From: Plantago ovata | Lineage: Eukaryota; Streptophyta; Magnoliopsida; Lamiales; Plantaginaceae | Length of the DNA: 64,000 nt | Assembly (NCBI GenBank): GCA_028274465.1 | Contig: CM051455.1 | Location: 69,360,985 to 69,424,984 of the forward strand | Direction of reading: 5' to 3' | In this document: piece after piece, positions 21,288 through 33,013 of the stretch | How the letters are laid out: each line of letters begins with the position of its first letter | Numbering within the stretch: position 1 is the first letter of the stretch | Translations under genes and position numbers: made by a program | The notes under the pieces: model-generated | Told to the model about the DNA's origin: nothing | What the model saw: the letters and a program-made list of their open reading frames with translations, nothing else | Database searches by the model: none

Positions 21288-22742
21288 TATCACTTTTTAT
21301 TTACTCATTCTCTTTGCTAGGGACTAGCTTAAGTTTCATAAGGGGGATGGGATGTGAACCATGATGTTAAGTATTGTTTGGCTTTGTGATGTTGAGTATG
21401 GTACCTTGATTTTGCATTTGCACGTTTACTGCTTTCCTAGGATAGTCTTGCTTGTTTTATATGGAGTTTATTGCCGAATTTTTTGGAACTTTTTTATTGT
21501 GTAGATCAACTAACTATGCCATTAATCATATGCTTCATCTCTATGAATTTATTTGAGGTTTTTCTCGCTTGGCTTGTCACATTTATGTATTGCAATTAGT
21601 TAAGCTTGGTAGTCTCTACATCACTTAGTGGTGTTATCTCTACTGTGGTTCACGAAGGCCTTTATAATAGGATGATGCATGTTAGGGTCTTATGGTTGTT
21701 TTCACGAGTAATTATGTACCTAAGAGGCAACAAGTCTTCACCATGCTTTGAGATTGCTAAATGCCTAGGAAGGAGGTAGTGTGAGGTTGTGTGATCCTTT
21801 GTTTATAACCTATTCTTTCGAATAGGTTTGGGTAGGGGGTTACACCATCGTAGACTTGTTTTTCGTTTTTCATTTCTGTGTTGTGAGTTTATTTTTCCTT
21901 TTCCGTAAATTTTGTACTCCAACCTATTCTTTCGAATAGGTTTGGGGAAGTCGTGAGAGTCACTTTGTTTCTTTTTCGTTATGCTACTGCTGGCTAAAAA
22001 AATCGAAAAAAAAAAGAAAGAAAAAATTCCAGGAAAAAAAAAAGAAAAAAGAAACTGGAAAGAAAAAAACAAAAAAAAAAAAAGAAAAAAAGACACCAAA
22101 AAAAGCAAAGAAGGGTCCAAAAAAAGAAAGCCAAATAGCAGTTTAGCAAAGTGTTGTGTCTCATTTTTCAATTCTTGTAATGTTCGTAATCGTGTTGTAA
22201 TTTTCTATTTTTTGTCTTTTGTTTTGAGTGTCTTCTGTTCCAGACCACCCTCGTCCTGCCATTCAGGAAGTGGTGAATAGCTTAAGACTTTACTTGAGAG
22301 ATGGGTAGAATAGGGGAGTGTTATCTTTTATAGGGAACCCTCCTTCGTTTGATGAGAGCCAGTACCGGTTCGACCTCTTTGAGGAAAAGTCTTAACTTGG
22401 TGAACAAAAGTAAGTCCTCAGTTTCATAGGCACGGGACAACCATTCGTATCTTAACATGTTTCATTACGTCGTCACTGACTAGGTCCAGGTAGACAATTT
22501 TACGACAGACTATCTTGTCTTGACATAAGTGCTTATGTGGATGTGTATGAGTCAATCGAGGTATTCTTCAACCTATATTCATGTTTTGATTTATATGGTT
22601 TTTGTTCATATGTTTTTTGATAGATTCAGTAGATTAGTTTATTTTATTTGGCATGAGAATCCATTTTGTGTGTTGCATTGTTTTTTGCATTAGAATCTAG
22701 CTTAGTTGCTTGAGGACAAGCAAAGGTTCGGTTTGGGGAGTT
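21288..22742 (+). other. Athila-1 non-coding 3' internal region
   Basis: It is homologous to the 3' tails of Athila-2 and Athila-3. It has two AACCTATTC hairpins (21807-21828, 21921-21942), an A-rich tract (about 21995-22140), a terminal TTGCTTG hairpin (22706-22723) and a purine tract. I see no gene. Confidence 0.8.
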
Positions 22743-24012
22743 TGATGAATGTGTATTTTACACTTTCATTCGAGTCTTTTTCACCTATTTTAGCTAACCT
22801 CTATGATAATTTAGCTATATTTTAGTGCATTTTATTAGAATAGTGTCACGTTTCCCTTTAGTTTTTATTTTACAGGTTTTGGTTGAAAAATGAGGATTTC
22901 CGGGCAATTATATTGAAGTTGACAAGGAATTAGTGTTCCAGAAGCCTATTTGGAGTATCTGAAGGTTTCCGGATAGGATTTGGAGTCTAGGGGTCGAATC
23001 TGGAGGTTAGAAGGCCACTAGAAGTTAGAAACCGAGTCCGAAAAGGGGAAGAAATCCAAAAAACGCGTCGAAAACGCGCAAAATTCCGGAATTTACTCCC
23101 GGGCGAATCGCCCGGTGTGTGGGGCCCTTCGCCCCACACAAATTCAAACACTATATGTAGTTGCTCAGTTTTTCTCCGAATTTCATACTTTTCCAGACCT
23201 ATTCTCTCACCTTTCTCTGTAGTTTTAGGTAGGAACTTCCCAAAGCCTGTTCTCGGGGTTCATAGCTTAGGAGATACTTTTTCTTAGCAGTTTGAAGCTT
23301 GTAAGATCGCGATTCTTCGGAGACTGACAACCTTCGGTAACATTGTATCTTATAGTTTTTCTACTTATTTTTATATATCTTTCAATGATTTCTGTTGATT
23401 GCATGACAACTATGAGTAGCTAAACTTATCGTTGGTGATAGTATGAGAATTCTTAGCGAAGGGTTGATAATTATGCTAATGGCTATATCGCGCATTATAC
23501 TCCGTGTTATTGCTTTATTTCTGTGATCTTGCAGAATCTATATCTTCGTATGTTGATTAATTATTATGCACAATTGGACAATAGTCTTTGACCTATCAGA
23601 ATCTATATCTTCGTAGTGTTGAATAATTACGGAACACAATTGGACAATAGAGTTTGACTTATCGGAATCTATATCTTCGTAGTGTTTGATAATTACAACA
23701 TGACAATTTATTGATCAAAGATCTCCATGCAAGACCGAGGAATTTACGCATGATTATTAACCTGTTATGCTTTGAAGGACCATACTATCACCAATCTCCA
23801 TTATCTGTTAGAAAAACCCTTTGCTATACCGTCTGTTGTTTTATATTCAAAATTAGATTTGATAAAGCTAGTTATAGTCCTTAGAGATCGACACTCGAGG
23901 TAATTCTACTGCTACACTACGGTTTTCGTTGTAGTTGTGAATTGCCTTTGGCTAAATAACAAATTTATTTGACTGATTCGCGTTGGATCACGACATCCAG
24001 CGCGGTTCATCA
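22743..24012 (+). repeat. Athila-1 middle LTR
   Basis: A full LTR (TGATGAATG to GTTCATCA, 1,270 bp) lacks part of the GC-palindrome cluster found in the outer LTRs (only one GGGCGAATCGCCC near 23100). No TSD flanks it: the left side is the element's own polypurine tract and the right side an internal remnant. Confidence 0.92.
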
Positions 24013-25062
24013 AATTCTGTTTATATAGGATGATGCATGTTAGGGTCTTATGGTTGTTTTCTCGAGTAATTATGTACCTAAGAGGCAACAAGTCTTCACC
24101 ATGCTTTGAGATTGCTAAATGCCTAGGAAGGAGGTAGTGTGAGGTTGTGTGATCCTTTGTTTATAACCCATTCTTTCGAATCTGTTTGTGGAGGGGGTTA
24201 CACCATTGTAGACTTGTTTTTCGTTTTTCATTTCTATGTTGTGAGTTTATTTTTCCTTTTCCGTAAATTTTGTACTCCAACCTATTCTTTAGAATAGGTT
24301 TGGGGAAGTCGTGAGAGTCATTTTGTTTCTTTTTCGTTATGCTACTGCTGGCTAAAAAAATCGAAAAAAAAAAAGAGAAAGAAAAAATTCCAGGAAAAAA
24401 GAAAAAAAAAAAGAAAAAAGAAACTGGAAAGAAAAGAAGAAAAAAAAAAAAAAAAAAGACCCCAAAAAAAGCAAAGAAGGGTCCAAAAAAAGAAAGCCAA
24501 ATAGCAGTTTAGCAAAGTGTTGTGTCTAATTTTTCAATTCTTGTAATGTTCGTAATCGTGTTGTAATTTTCTATTTTTTGTCTTTTGTTTTGAGTATCAT
24601 TTGTTCTAGACCATCTCGTCCTGCCATTCAGGAAGTGGTGAATAGCTTAAGACTTTACTTGAGAGATTGGTAGAATAGGGGAGTGTTATGTTGTATAGGG
24701 AACCCCTCCTTCGTTTGATGAGAGCCAGTACTGGTTCGACCTCTTTGAGGAAAAGTCTTAACTTGGTGAACAGAAGTAAGTCCTCAGTTTCATAGGCACG
24801 GGACAACCATTCGTATCTTAACATGTTTCGTTACGTCGTCACTGACTAGATCCAGGTAGAGAATGTTACGAGAGACTATCTTGTCTTGACATAAGTGCTT
24901 ATGTGGATGTGTATGAGTCAATCGAGGCATTCTTCAACCTATATTCATGTTTTGATTTATATGGTTTTTTGTACATATGTTTTTTGATAAATTCAGTAGA
25001 TTAATTGCATTAGAATCTAGCTTAGTTGCTTGAGGACAAGCAATGGTTCGGTTTGGGGAGTT
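24013..25062 (+). other. Internally deleted second internal region of Athila-1
   Basis: Only about 20 bp of leader-like sequence (AATTCTGTTTATATAGG) follow the middle LTR before the sequence jumps to the 3' tail (GGATGATGCATGTTAGGG, matching 21670 onward). Primer site and gag are gone. The tail keeps the hairpins in partly decayed form, the A-rich tract and the terminal hairpin at 25026-25043. Confidence 0.85.
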
Positions 25063-26382
25063 TGATGAATGTGTATTTTACACTTTCATTCGAGTCTTTT
25101 TCACCTATTTTAGCTATCCTCTATGATAATTTAGCTATATTTTAGTGCAATTTATTATAATAGTGTCACGTTTCCCTTTAGTTTTTATTTTACAGGTTTT
25201 GGTTGAAAAACGAGGATTTTCGGGCAATTATATTGAAGTTGACAAGGAATTGGTGTTCCAGAAGCCTATTTGGAGTATCTGAAGGTTTCCGGATAGGATT
25301 TGGAGTCTAGGGATCGAATTTGGAGGTTAGAAGGCCACTAGAAGTTAGAAACCGAGTCCGAAAAGGGGAAGAAATCCAAAAACGCGTCGAAAACGCGCAA
25401 AATTCCAGAATTTACTCCGGGCGAATCGCCGGACGTCGGATGAATCGCCCCACACCAGGCGAATCGCCCGGTGTGTGGGGCCCTTCGCCCCACACAAAGT
25501 CGAACACTATATGTAGTTGCTCAGTCTTTCTCCGAATTTCATACTTTTTCAGACCTATTCTCTCACCTTTCTCTGTAGTTTTAGGTAGGAACTTCCCAGA
25601 GCCTGTTCTGGGGGTTCATGGATTAGGAGATACTTTTTCTTAGCAGTTTGGAGCTTGTAAGATCGCGATTCTTCGGAGACTGACAATCTTCGGTAACATT
25701 ATATCTTACAGTTTTTCTACTTATTTTTATATATCTTTCAATATGTTTTCTTCTATGATTTCTGTTGATTGCATGACAACTATGACTAGCTAAACTTATC
25801 GTTGGTGATAGTATTTGAATTCTTAGCGAAGGGTTGATAATTATGCTAATGGCTATATCGCGCATTATACTCCGTGTTATTGCTTTTTTTCTTTGATCTA
25901 GCGGAATCTATATCTTCGTATGTTGATCAATTATTATGCACAATTGGACAATAGTCTTTGACCTATCAGAATCTATATCTTCGTAGTGTTGAATAATTAC
26001 GGAACACTATTGGACAATAGAGTTTGACTTATCAGAATCTATATCTTCGTAGTGTTTGATAATTACAACAGGACAATTTATTGATCAAAGATCTCCATGC
26101 AAGACCGAGGAATTTACGCATGATTATTAACCCGTTATGCTTTGAAGGACCATACTATCACCAATCTCCATTATCTCTTAGAAAAACCCTTTGCTATATT
26201 GTCTGTTGTTTTATATTCAAAATTAGATTTGATAAAGCTAGTTATAGTCCTTAGAGATCGACACTCGAGGTTATTCTACTGCTACACTACGGTTTTCGTT
26301 GTAGCTGTGAATTGCCTTTGGCTAAATAACAAATTAATTTGACTGATTCGCATTGGAACACGACATCCAGCGCGGTTCATCA
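25063..26382 (+). repeat. Athila-1 outer 3' LTR
   Basis: A 1,320-bp LTR ends at GTTCATCA and is followed by TSD ATATC and the rest of the Angela-A LTR. The GC-palindrome cluster is at about 25415-25495 and a TATA-like TATATGTAG near 25509. Confidence 0.93.
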
Positions 26383-26717
26383 ATATCCTAGCATTCTTTC
26401 TGATAAGCTGTTCACCCGTGGATACCAAGGTTGAGGTTCAAAGAGCTTGAAACTAACTTTTATTGTCTTGCAGATAATCAAAGTATTGCAGATATCTTCG
26501 ACTTCGACGAAGGAGAAGATTCACCGGACTATTACGAAGACTTCATCGATTGGCATATCGATTCAATACCTATTCTTGTTTTTTGGAGTATTGTAAGTCT
26601 TCTGATTAATGTGTTTATTATATATGTTATATGCATGACTAATTAACCTGCATGTTAAGAAATTTTTTTAAAATCCGCTGCGTACCCTAGGGGTAACTCT
26701 GACCATATTTTCTTACA
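26383..26717 (+). repeat. Angela-A 3' LTR, right part
   Basis: It continues the LTR broken at 11950, starting at the duplicated ATATC, and ends TTCTTACA like the 5' LTR. It is followed by TSD AATTT and SIRE-B gag. Confidence 0.94.
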
Positions 26718-27987
26718 AATTTACCTGACCGACCATCAGGCAGAATTCGTAGTTTGACACATCTGGATAAGCTTTCATAGCTATTCCACAAACTTCCTTG
26801 CCAATCTCTACATCAAGAGTGGCTTCTTCTTCTTCAGTGTCTGAGCTCTCTACCTCACTGTCTTCAGAGCTTGTATCAATGCAAAGCGCATCAATTTTTG
26901 CTTGAAGCTTCTTCTTTTCTTCAGCAATCAAAGCCCCTTTTAACTTCTTCTTCTTTTCAGCAGATTTGCCTTTCAGCAAAGGACAATTTGCTTTGAAGTG
27001 TCCAGACTTTTTGCAATAAAAGCAGAGATCATTGCCAATTGCTAGTTCTTCAGAGGAATTTGCTTGCTGAGCTTGCTTGTTTAGCGAGCTAGCTTCATTC
27101 TTGTATTTATTGTAGTTGTTACCAAGATGCTTTTTCAGCTTCTCTTTTGCTTTTCGTCTTTCAAGTTCCTTACTGATGAATTTCTTCATGTTTCTAACAA
27201 CAAGAGCATTTACATCAACAGGTTCTTTATCATTCTTCTTTTCAGAAGATGATGGCTTAGGGACAAGAACAATGTTTTGCGATTTTTCAGCAAACACATT
27301 TTCTCTTTGCTTTGTCTCGTAGTTGACAGTAGCAAGATGAGAGAACAACTCTGTTGGAGTGATATTTGGCATTCCTTTATTGTAGTAGAAATTCTGAGTA
27401 TGGATCCATTCTTGGTTCAGACTTCTAAAAATGGTTTTCACCTTCCCAGAATCTGAATAGAAGTTTCCAACTCCTAAGGCAGCCATCTCACTCACTAGAG
27501 TTGTGAATCTGAAATCCAAGTCCAGTGACTCATTTGTACCTTGTTTAAAGGTTTGGAACTTTAACTTTAGCACTTCAAGTTTGTTTTCCTTGGTTTTGTC
27601 AAATCCAGCACAAAGATCTTGTACCATTTTCCAAGCTTCCTTAGCAGTTTTGGCACCCCACAGTTTGCACTGTATAGTATCTGCAGTTGATCGAATAATG
27701 ATGTTTCTTGCTTGGCCATCAAGAGGAAATCTTTTCGCTTCGTCAGAAGTCCATTCCTCTCTTGGTTTTGGAACGGCGGTGTCAATCGGTTCTCCTAAGA
27801 TAGTTTCCGTTCCGGCAGTATCCGTGGTTTTGTGTGGAAAACTTCTCTCAAGTTTAGTGATCTTCATAGGTCCATCATTTATGACAGTAACCATCTCATC
27901 ACTTATGGCCTCAAGATGTAGCATCATGTTGTTTCGCCATTTTTCATAGTTTTCCAGCTTCAGCAAGGGAGCGTCTCCTAGCGACAT
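26718..27987 (-). pseudogene. SIRE-B gag, N-terminal half
   Basis: On the minus strand, the ATG at 27987 starts [17 protein letters not shown] and stays open for about 420 codons. It shows a UBN2-type Copia capsid region ([42 protein letters not shown]) and a CCHC knuckle, CFYCKKSGHFKANC, near residue 325. An acidic region follows (SSEDSEVESSDTEEEE). It is cut at 26718 by Angela-A, and the last codons before the stop come from the inserted LTR. The other half is at 1258-2427. Compared with SIRE-D it is colinear apart from small length changes. Confidence 0.92.
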
Positions 27988-28085
27988 CTTGTCAGCAACA
28001 GACTACCAAACTGATCAAGTGGAAGTGATTTACGAAAAGCACCTGAGGGGATCTAGGGTCAGTTTTGAAGGTTAAAGAACCTCCA

Positions 28086-28097
28086 GCTCTGATACCA
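28086..28097 (-). other. Primer-binding site, initiator tRNA-Met (SIRE-B)
   Basis: The reverse complement reads TGGTATCAGAGC, two bases from the LTR end, as in SIRE-D at 44516. Confidence 0.9.
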
Positions 28098-28099
28098 CT

Positions 28100-29608
28100 T
28101 GTTGGTCCCTTTAAACAACAAGAAAAGACTTGAGGGGGGAGGGGTGAATAGTCTTTTCAAACTTTCGTCGTTTAAAAACTTTCTCAACAAGTGCTTATTA
28201 ATTTTCAGTAATGAGTTTGCTGGTACTTAACTTTCTCAGCAAATACTTGTTACTTTTCAGTAACGAGTTTACTGGTACTTTAAAAACAGAGTGCGGAAGA
28301 CTTTATACAATAAGTGCTTTTCCGAGAGTGCTAGTTTCAGCAAGTGAGTAGAGTGACAGTGTACCATAAGTATAGCTTGCTGAAAACTAAATGCGGTAAC
28401 GTAAATCACACAAACACTTTTATAGTTGTATCTGAGCGTAATCTCTCAACTAATCCACTTTTTCCTTTCTACGACTTAATCCACTAAGATAAGATTGAGG
28501 TTCCTTACAAATTCTATCTATAATTATTCTTCAGAAACCAAAGCACACTTGCTTCATTTCCAACCTAACTAGAGAACTGTAACCTTGTTCTACACCAAAC
28601 TTGGGACTTATAATCAGCAGCACAATGCTTGATTAATTCCCCCTAAATGTCACGTCTGAAAAAGGGTGTTTATCAGTTAGAGAGGTTTGGGATGAGATGA
28701 CTTGAGTATAACTTTTTAAGCTATATCAAGTTATCTAACGAAACACAACTTGTAATACTTTTCAGTAAGCAAGTTAAGTTGTTTCTGGTGTCAAGACTTG
28801 TTCTTGTTCAAAAAAAAGAACACTAAGCTGATTTCTAAGCCGTGAATGTTCTACTTCTTCACAAGTAGCTTTTGTTTCAAGATTAAGTCTTGGAACGGAT
28901 CAATAGGCAGTAAAGAGTATAGAAGATTGAGTGTTTAAGCACAAGTGAGAGTTTGATCACGTTGTTGACACACTTCAACTCTTTTCCAGATTACCTCTAT
29001 TTATAGTGAATCAAGGGAGCCGTTTGAATTTCAAATTCTAAGGCTTTGAACTTAAGATGTCACTATCTTGCTTTTGTACTTTCAGCAGCGTTCTTCATTT
29101 GTCTTCTAGTCTTCATATTCTTCGCGTGCCTACTTTGCATTTAATGTTCATTTGAATCAAATTCAAATGTGAACGTTGGAGCCAAAATGCAAGTACTTTC
29201 AGCAAGGAGGTCACATATGTTTTTCAGCAAGTCGTCAGTCTCAGTTTCAGCAAGCACAACCTACTGTCATATAGATTTTCACTTATGCGAGCTGTTGCTG
29301 AAAATCTCACTTTCTGAGCAACATGTGCCTTTGTGGATATCTTTCTCAGAGTTCTTCTTAAGTCTTCAGTCTTCGAATCTTCAAGTTTCTGAGCGGTTCT
29401 AGTGCTTCAATAGTTCATTTGTAAAAACAAAGTACATCATCAGCAAACTAAAGCACCTAACTAGTACCTACACTAAGTCATCAGCAAACGTTCCTCTTTT
29501 ACAATGTCCTTAAAATTCTAAATTCTTATGGACCTTAAGAGTACTAGTTACTGGACTTTCCTTAATTAGCATGGTTAATTGCTCATCAAAATTACAAGTT
29601 TCCTAACA
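28100..29608 (-). repeat. SIRE-B 5' LTR
   Basis: In plus coordinates it runs from TGTTGGTCCC to TTTCCTAACA (1,509 bp). On the minus strand it starts TGTTAGGAAAC and has TATAAATAG near 29000, the paired CAGCAA/TTGCTG composite stems near 28190-28270, and the C-tract hairpin near 28123-28160. It lacks most of the GNRA-loop hairpin repeats seen in the SIRE-D LTR, which explains its shorter length. The base after 29608 begins SIRE-C coding sequence. Confidence 0.93.
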
Positions 29609-30579
29609 GTCCAACTGGTACTGACTGACCTAAGCCAGCAAATGGACATGGAGATTGATTACAACTCCAACAAGTCAGTGGACCTCTTTATGACAAGTAG
29701 TGAACTTAGAGGTCTCGATGTCTCTGCTCAACTTGTCCACTCTGAGACAAGGGAGATTGATGATGATGCAAAGCTTTCTCAAGTAGAGCAAGAAAAGAAG
29801 TATGCTGAAGAACAAGTCCCAGATAATGAAGAAGCAATCAATACTGAAAGGACTGAGTCACCACCTGCCATTCTTCAACAGGTAGTTAACTCAGAAATAA
29901 GCAACACTTCTTTATCTGAAACTTTATCTTTAGCTAACACTATTGTTTCTTTACAGACTTCTCAAGATACAAGGCAGAAGGTTGCTGAAACTTCTGCACC
30001 AGAATCTACAACTCCTGCTCGGTAGGTAGATGAATGTTTTGGTAATTTTATTATGTTTAAAATCTCAGTACTTGTATCTAACAAGGTGTTATTTCAGGAT
30101 GAACAATTCAAGGATGCTGCTACAACTTCTGAAGCAATGGAAGTAGTACCTGCACAATTAAGTGTGCAACATGAGCTTGTTGAGAATTAGCAGGTAATTC
30201 ATGTTACAGTTTTAGACTCTAAAACTACTTTCCAAAACCTTCCTGCAAATAACTTTACTCTTATTCAGGCTCAAAAGGAGATAAATGAAGCAATTCAAAA
30301 GGAGATAAATGAAGCAATCCACTGTACTCCAATTTCAAGAGAAATACTTTGACCAGAGTTGCTAAGTCTGTCAGCAACTGGCAAAGGTACAAAAGGATTG
30401 ACTTCTCATTCATCTCTCAAACGAAAAGAAGAGAAATTCTCTCATCAAGCTCGAGACGTTTGTACACGCTATACTTCCGGAAGAGCTATCATATTCTCAG
30501 CAAATGAATGCTAATCTGGTTGTCACAATCAGAGAGAATAGGAAAGCTAAGTTCAAGAGTGCCTCTCCAGCTGAACAAG
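29609..30579 (+). pseudogene. SIRE-C accessory ORF, middle part
   Basis: It is homologous to 54823-55780 of SIRE-D. The first blocks (MDMEIDYNSNKSVDLFMTSS, SAQLVHSETREIDDD) align with MELEIEESSNKSIDLFMTSS. A TAG at 30023 and another near 30188 break the frame, both directly before intron-like segments. The three GT...AG segments of SIRE-D are all present here with identical lengths: 29882-29956 (75), 30026-30097 (72) and 30194-30268 (75). It ends at the Athila-2 insertion, in the motif before the acidic stretch. The upstream part is lost to the SIRE-B insertion. Confidence 0.85.
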
Positions 30580-31852
30580 TGATGAATGTGTATTTTACAC
30601 TTTCATTTGAGTCTTTTCACCTATTTTAGCTATCATCTATGTTAATTTAGCTATATTTTAGTGAATTTTATTAGAATAGTGTCATGTTTCCCTTTAGATT
30701 TTATTTTACAGGTTTTGGTTGAAAATCGAGGATTTTCGGGCAATTATATTGAAGTTGACAAGGAATTGGTGTTCCAGAAGCCTATTTGGAGTATCTGAAG
30801 GTTTCCGGATATGATTTGGAGTCTAGAGGTCGAATCTGGAGGTTAGAAGGCCACTAGAAGTCAGAAACCGAGTCTGAAAAGGGGAAGAAATCCAAAAACG
30901 CGTCGAAACACGTGGAATTCCGCGAGATTTTCTCCCGGGCGAACCGCCCGGATGTGGGGCGAATCGCCCCACACTATTTCGTAGCCTATATATAGTTGCT
31001 CAGCTTTTCTCCGAAATTCAAATTTTTCCAGACCTATTCTCTCACCTTTCTCTGTAGTTTTAGGTAGGGACTTCCCAGAGCCTGTTCTGGGGGTTCGTAG
31101 CTTAGGAGACACTTTTTCATAGCAGATTGGAGCTTGTAGGATCACAATTCTTCGGAGATTGACAACCTTCGGTAACATTGTATCTTACAGTTTATTCTAC
31201 TTATTTTTATATATCTTTCAACATGTTTTCTTATATGATTTCTGTTGATTGCATGCCTATTATGAGTAGCTAAACTTATCGTTGGTGGTAGTATGTGAAT
31301 TCTTAGCGAAGGGAAGATAATCATGCTAATGGCTATATCGCGCATTATACTCCGTGTTATTGCTTTATTTCGTTGATCAGGCTCAACCTAAATTCTCGTA
31401 TGTTGTATTAATTATTATGCACAATTGGACCCTCGTCGACCTATGCGCATCTATATCTTCGTAGTGTTGAATAATTACGGAACACAATAGGACAATAGTG
31501 ATTGACTTGTCAGTATCATTACCTTCGTAGTGCTTAATAATTACAACAGGACATTCGATTGATCAAAGATCTCCATGCAAGACCGAGAAATTTACGCATG
31601 ATTATTGACCCGTTATGCTTTGAAGGATCATACTATCACCAATCTCCATTATCTGTTAGAAAAACCTTTGCTATCCCGTCTGCTGTTTTTATATTCTAAA
31701 TTAGATTTGATAAAGCTAGTTATAGTCCTTAGAGAACGACACTCGAGGTCATTCTACTCCTACACTACGGTTTTCGTTGTAGTTGTGAATTGCCTTTGGC
31801 TAAATAACAAATTTATTTGCTGAATCGGGACCCGACAAATCTCCGCTCATCA
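30580..31852 (+). repeat. Athila-2 5' LTR
   Basis: A 1,273-bp LTR from TGATGAATG to GCTCATCA. A GC-palindrome cluster (GGGCGAACCGCCCGG and GGGGCGAATCGCCCC, about 30935-30972) precedes TATATATA at 30987-30994. The diverged 65-bp repeats are at about 31380-31580. Confidence 0.95.
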
Positions 31853-31855
31853 AAT

Positions 31856-31873
31856 TGGCGCCGCTGCCGGGGA
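31856..31873 (+). other. Primer-binding site, tRNA-Asp (Athila-2)
   Basis: TGGCGCCGCTGCCGGGGA has one mismatch (C for T at the ninth base) to the tRNA-Asp complement found intact in Athila-1 and Athila-3. Confidence 0.9.
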
Positions 31874-32103
31874 CTATACTCCTTTTTTCTGTTTAAATTG
31901 TTTATATTTTCAGCATTCAATTCCTAATTCTATTAGTTTTAGTTTTCCTTTTTAATCTCTCTCTGATACTGCTTTCCTAGTCTGTTTCTAATTCTCCTTT
32001 CCTAGCCTTAGTAGTATTCGATATCTAGAAATATTCTCGATTTCAGAATTTCTAACGAGGCTAATTTTTAGTTTTGAGTTACTCCTGATACATATTTCCA
32101 GGT

Positions 32104-33013
32104 ATGACGTCCTTAAAAACCCGCTTGACACCTACGTTCTCGCAAGTCAGGAGGGGGTCAACTATATACTTGGAAGAAGAGTTATCGGGGTATGAGGTAA
32201 CAAGCACCATAGTGAGAAGGATACCAAGGTTCGAAGAAGGAGAGGATATGAATCCGATAAGCTTCATCAGGTCCTATGAAGAGGAAATAGCAAAAGTTCT
32301 AGCAAAGGGGTTCACCGAGGATCAATTATGCAGGAAATTATTTCGTTTTGCTTTGGGATATGAACCGAGGATATGGATAGCAAGGTTAGCACCAGGATCA
32401 CTGAAGACCTGGAGCCAAGTAGTAGAGGAGTTCTGGGCACGTTTCATGCCTTACCATGAGACAATTGCCCTACGGAATCGAATCGAATACTTCAAGCAAG
32501 GAGAGTATGAGCGGTTCTGTGACACCTATGAACGTTTTGAGCTGTATAAACGTGAGTGCCCCCACCACCGTTTCGACGATGGGGAGCTGATTTGTTTTTT
32601 TGTTGGAGGACTACGAGACGAAGTTAGGATTCAAGTGGATGGGATGTGTGGAGGTTTAGAAGAATGTACAGTTGAAGAGGCAGTGAAGGTCTTTCAAAAG
32701 TACGCCAATGGATCCGCACAATCCGAGAAAATAATGTCGAATGAAGTCGCCAATATCAAGACGAAACTGACGGGTTATACGAAGGATATTCTGAGGACGA
32801 AGACATCAGTGAGGAGGAGGAACTTGCATTTTACGCAGGGATTAAAGCCATTGAGAGTGTTTTCGAGATAGCACACGCAGGGCAAGCTGAGAACAATCTT
32901 CGCATCGAGAAGGCTTTTGAAGCGGTCGAAGTAACTGAGCAACTTATCAAAGAGCTTAGCCTACTGAAGTGTGGAAGGTGCGGTAAAGCAGTCGAGGATA
33001 CCCCCGGGAAGTA
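32104..33013 (+). pseudogene. Athila-2 gag
   Basis: The ATG at 32104 opens a 255-codon frame with the Athila Gag core: GSTIYLEEELSGYEV, FTEDQLCRKLFRFALGYEP, LAPGSLKTWSQVVEEFWARF, YKRECPHHRFDDGELICFF. Near 32770 the homologous reading moves to another frame (acidic SEDEDISEEEELAFYAG, then NNLRIEKAFEAVEVTEQLIKE), ending at TAG 33011. The shift is probably a one- or two-base indel, since Athila-1 has the same acidic block. Programmed frameshifting is less likely. The product would assemble the particle. Confidence 0.88.

Larger units (their letters stand above)
11951..26382 (+). mobile_element. Athila-1: gag-only Athila-like element with three LTRs
   Basis: The outer ends are TGATGAATG (11951) and GTTCATCA (26382), flanked by TSD ATATC (11946-11950 and 26383-26387). 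Reading along: 5' LTR (11951-12975 plus 19398-19674, split by Athila-3), tRNA-Asp primer site, gag, a short C-terminal ORF, a non-coding tail, a complete second LTR (22743-24012), a shortened internal region (24013-25062) and a third LTR (25063-26382). No protease, RT, RNase H or integrase was found. A single TSD around the outer LTRs suggests one insertion followed by unequal recombination, or integration of a multimeric form. Confidence 0.9.
2428..26717 (+). mobile_element. Angela-A: Angela/BARE-like Copia element carrying two nested Gypsy elements
   Basis: The element opens with TGATAGTG at 2428 and closes with CTTACA at 26717, flanked by the 5-bp TSD AATTT (2423-2427 and 26718-26722). The order is 5' LTR, tRNA-iMet primer site, 1.4-kb leader, gag, protease, integrase, RT, RNase H, polypurine tract and 3' LTR, which is the Copia order. 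Integrase blocks such as [12 protein letters not shown] and [17 protein letters not shown], together with LTRs of about 2.1 kb, point to the Angela/BARE lineage. The 3' LTR is split by Athila-1 at 11951-26382. Coding regions carry several stops and frameshifts, and the LTRs differ by an estimated few per cent, so this is an older, inactive copy. Confidence 0.93.
441..29608 (-). mobile_element. SIRE-B: SIRE/Maximus-like Copia element, 3'-truncated, split by Angela-A
   Basis: Reading on the minus strand from right to left, the order is 5' LTR (29608-28100), initiator-Met primer site (28097-28086), gag (27987-26718, continuing 2427-1258) and the start of pol (1257-441). The middle 2428-26717 is a later insertion, Angela-A, flanked by the direct repeat AATTT (2423-2427 and 26718-26722). 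Gag reads across the join when compared with the intact relative SIRE-D. RT, RNase H, accessory ORF and 3' LTR are missing: the element stops abruptly at about 441 against an Athila LTR fragment. Its right end abuts the accessory ORF of SIRE-C, so SIRE-B inserted into a relative. Confidence 0.92.

Noticed and set aside
31605-31823. 72-codon ORF in Athila LTRs (also 39751-39969, 26142-26342)
   Set aside because: LTR sequence with no domain; frame not preserved across LTR copies.
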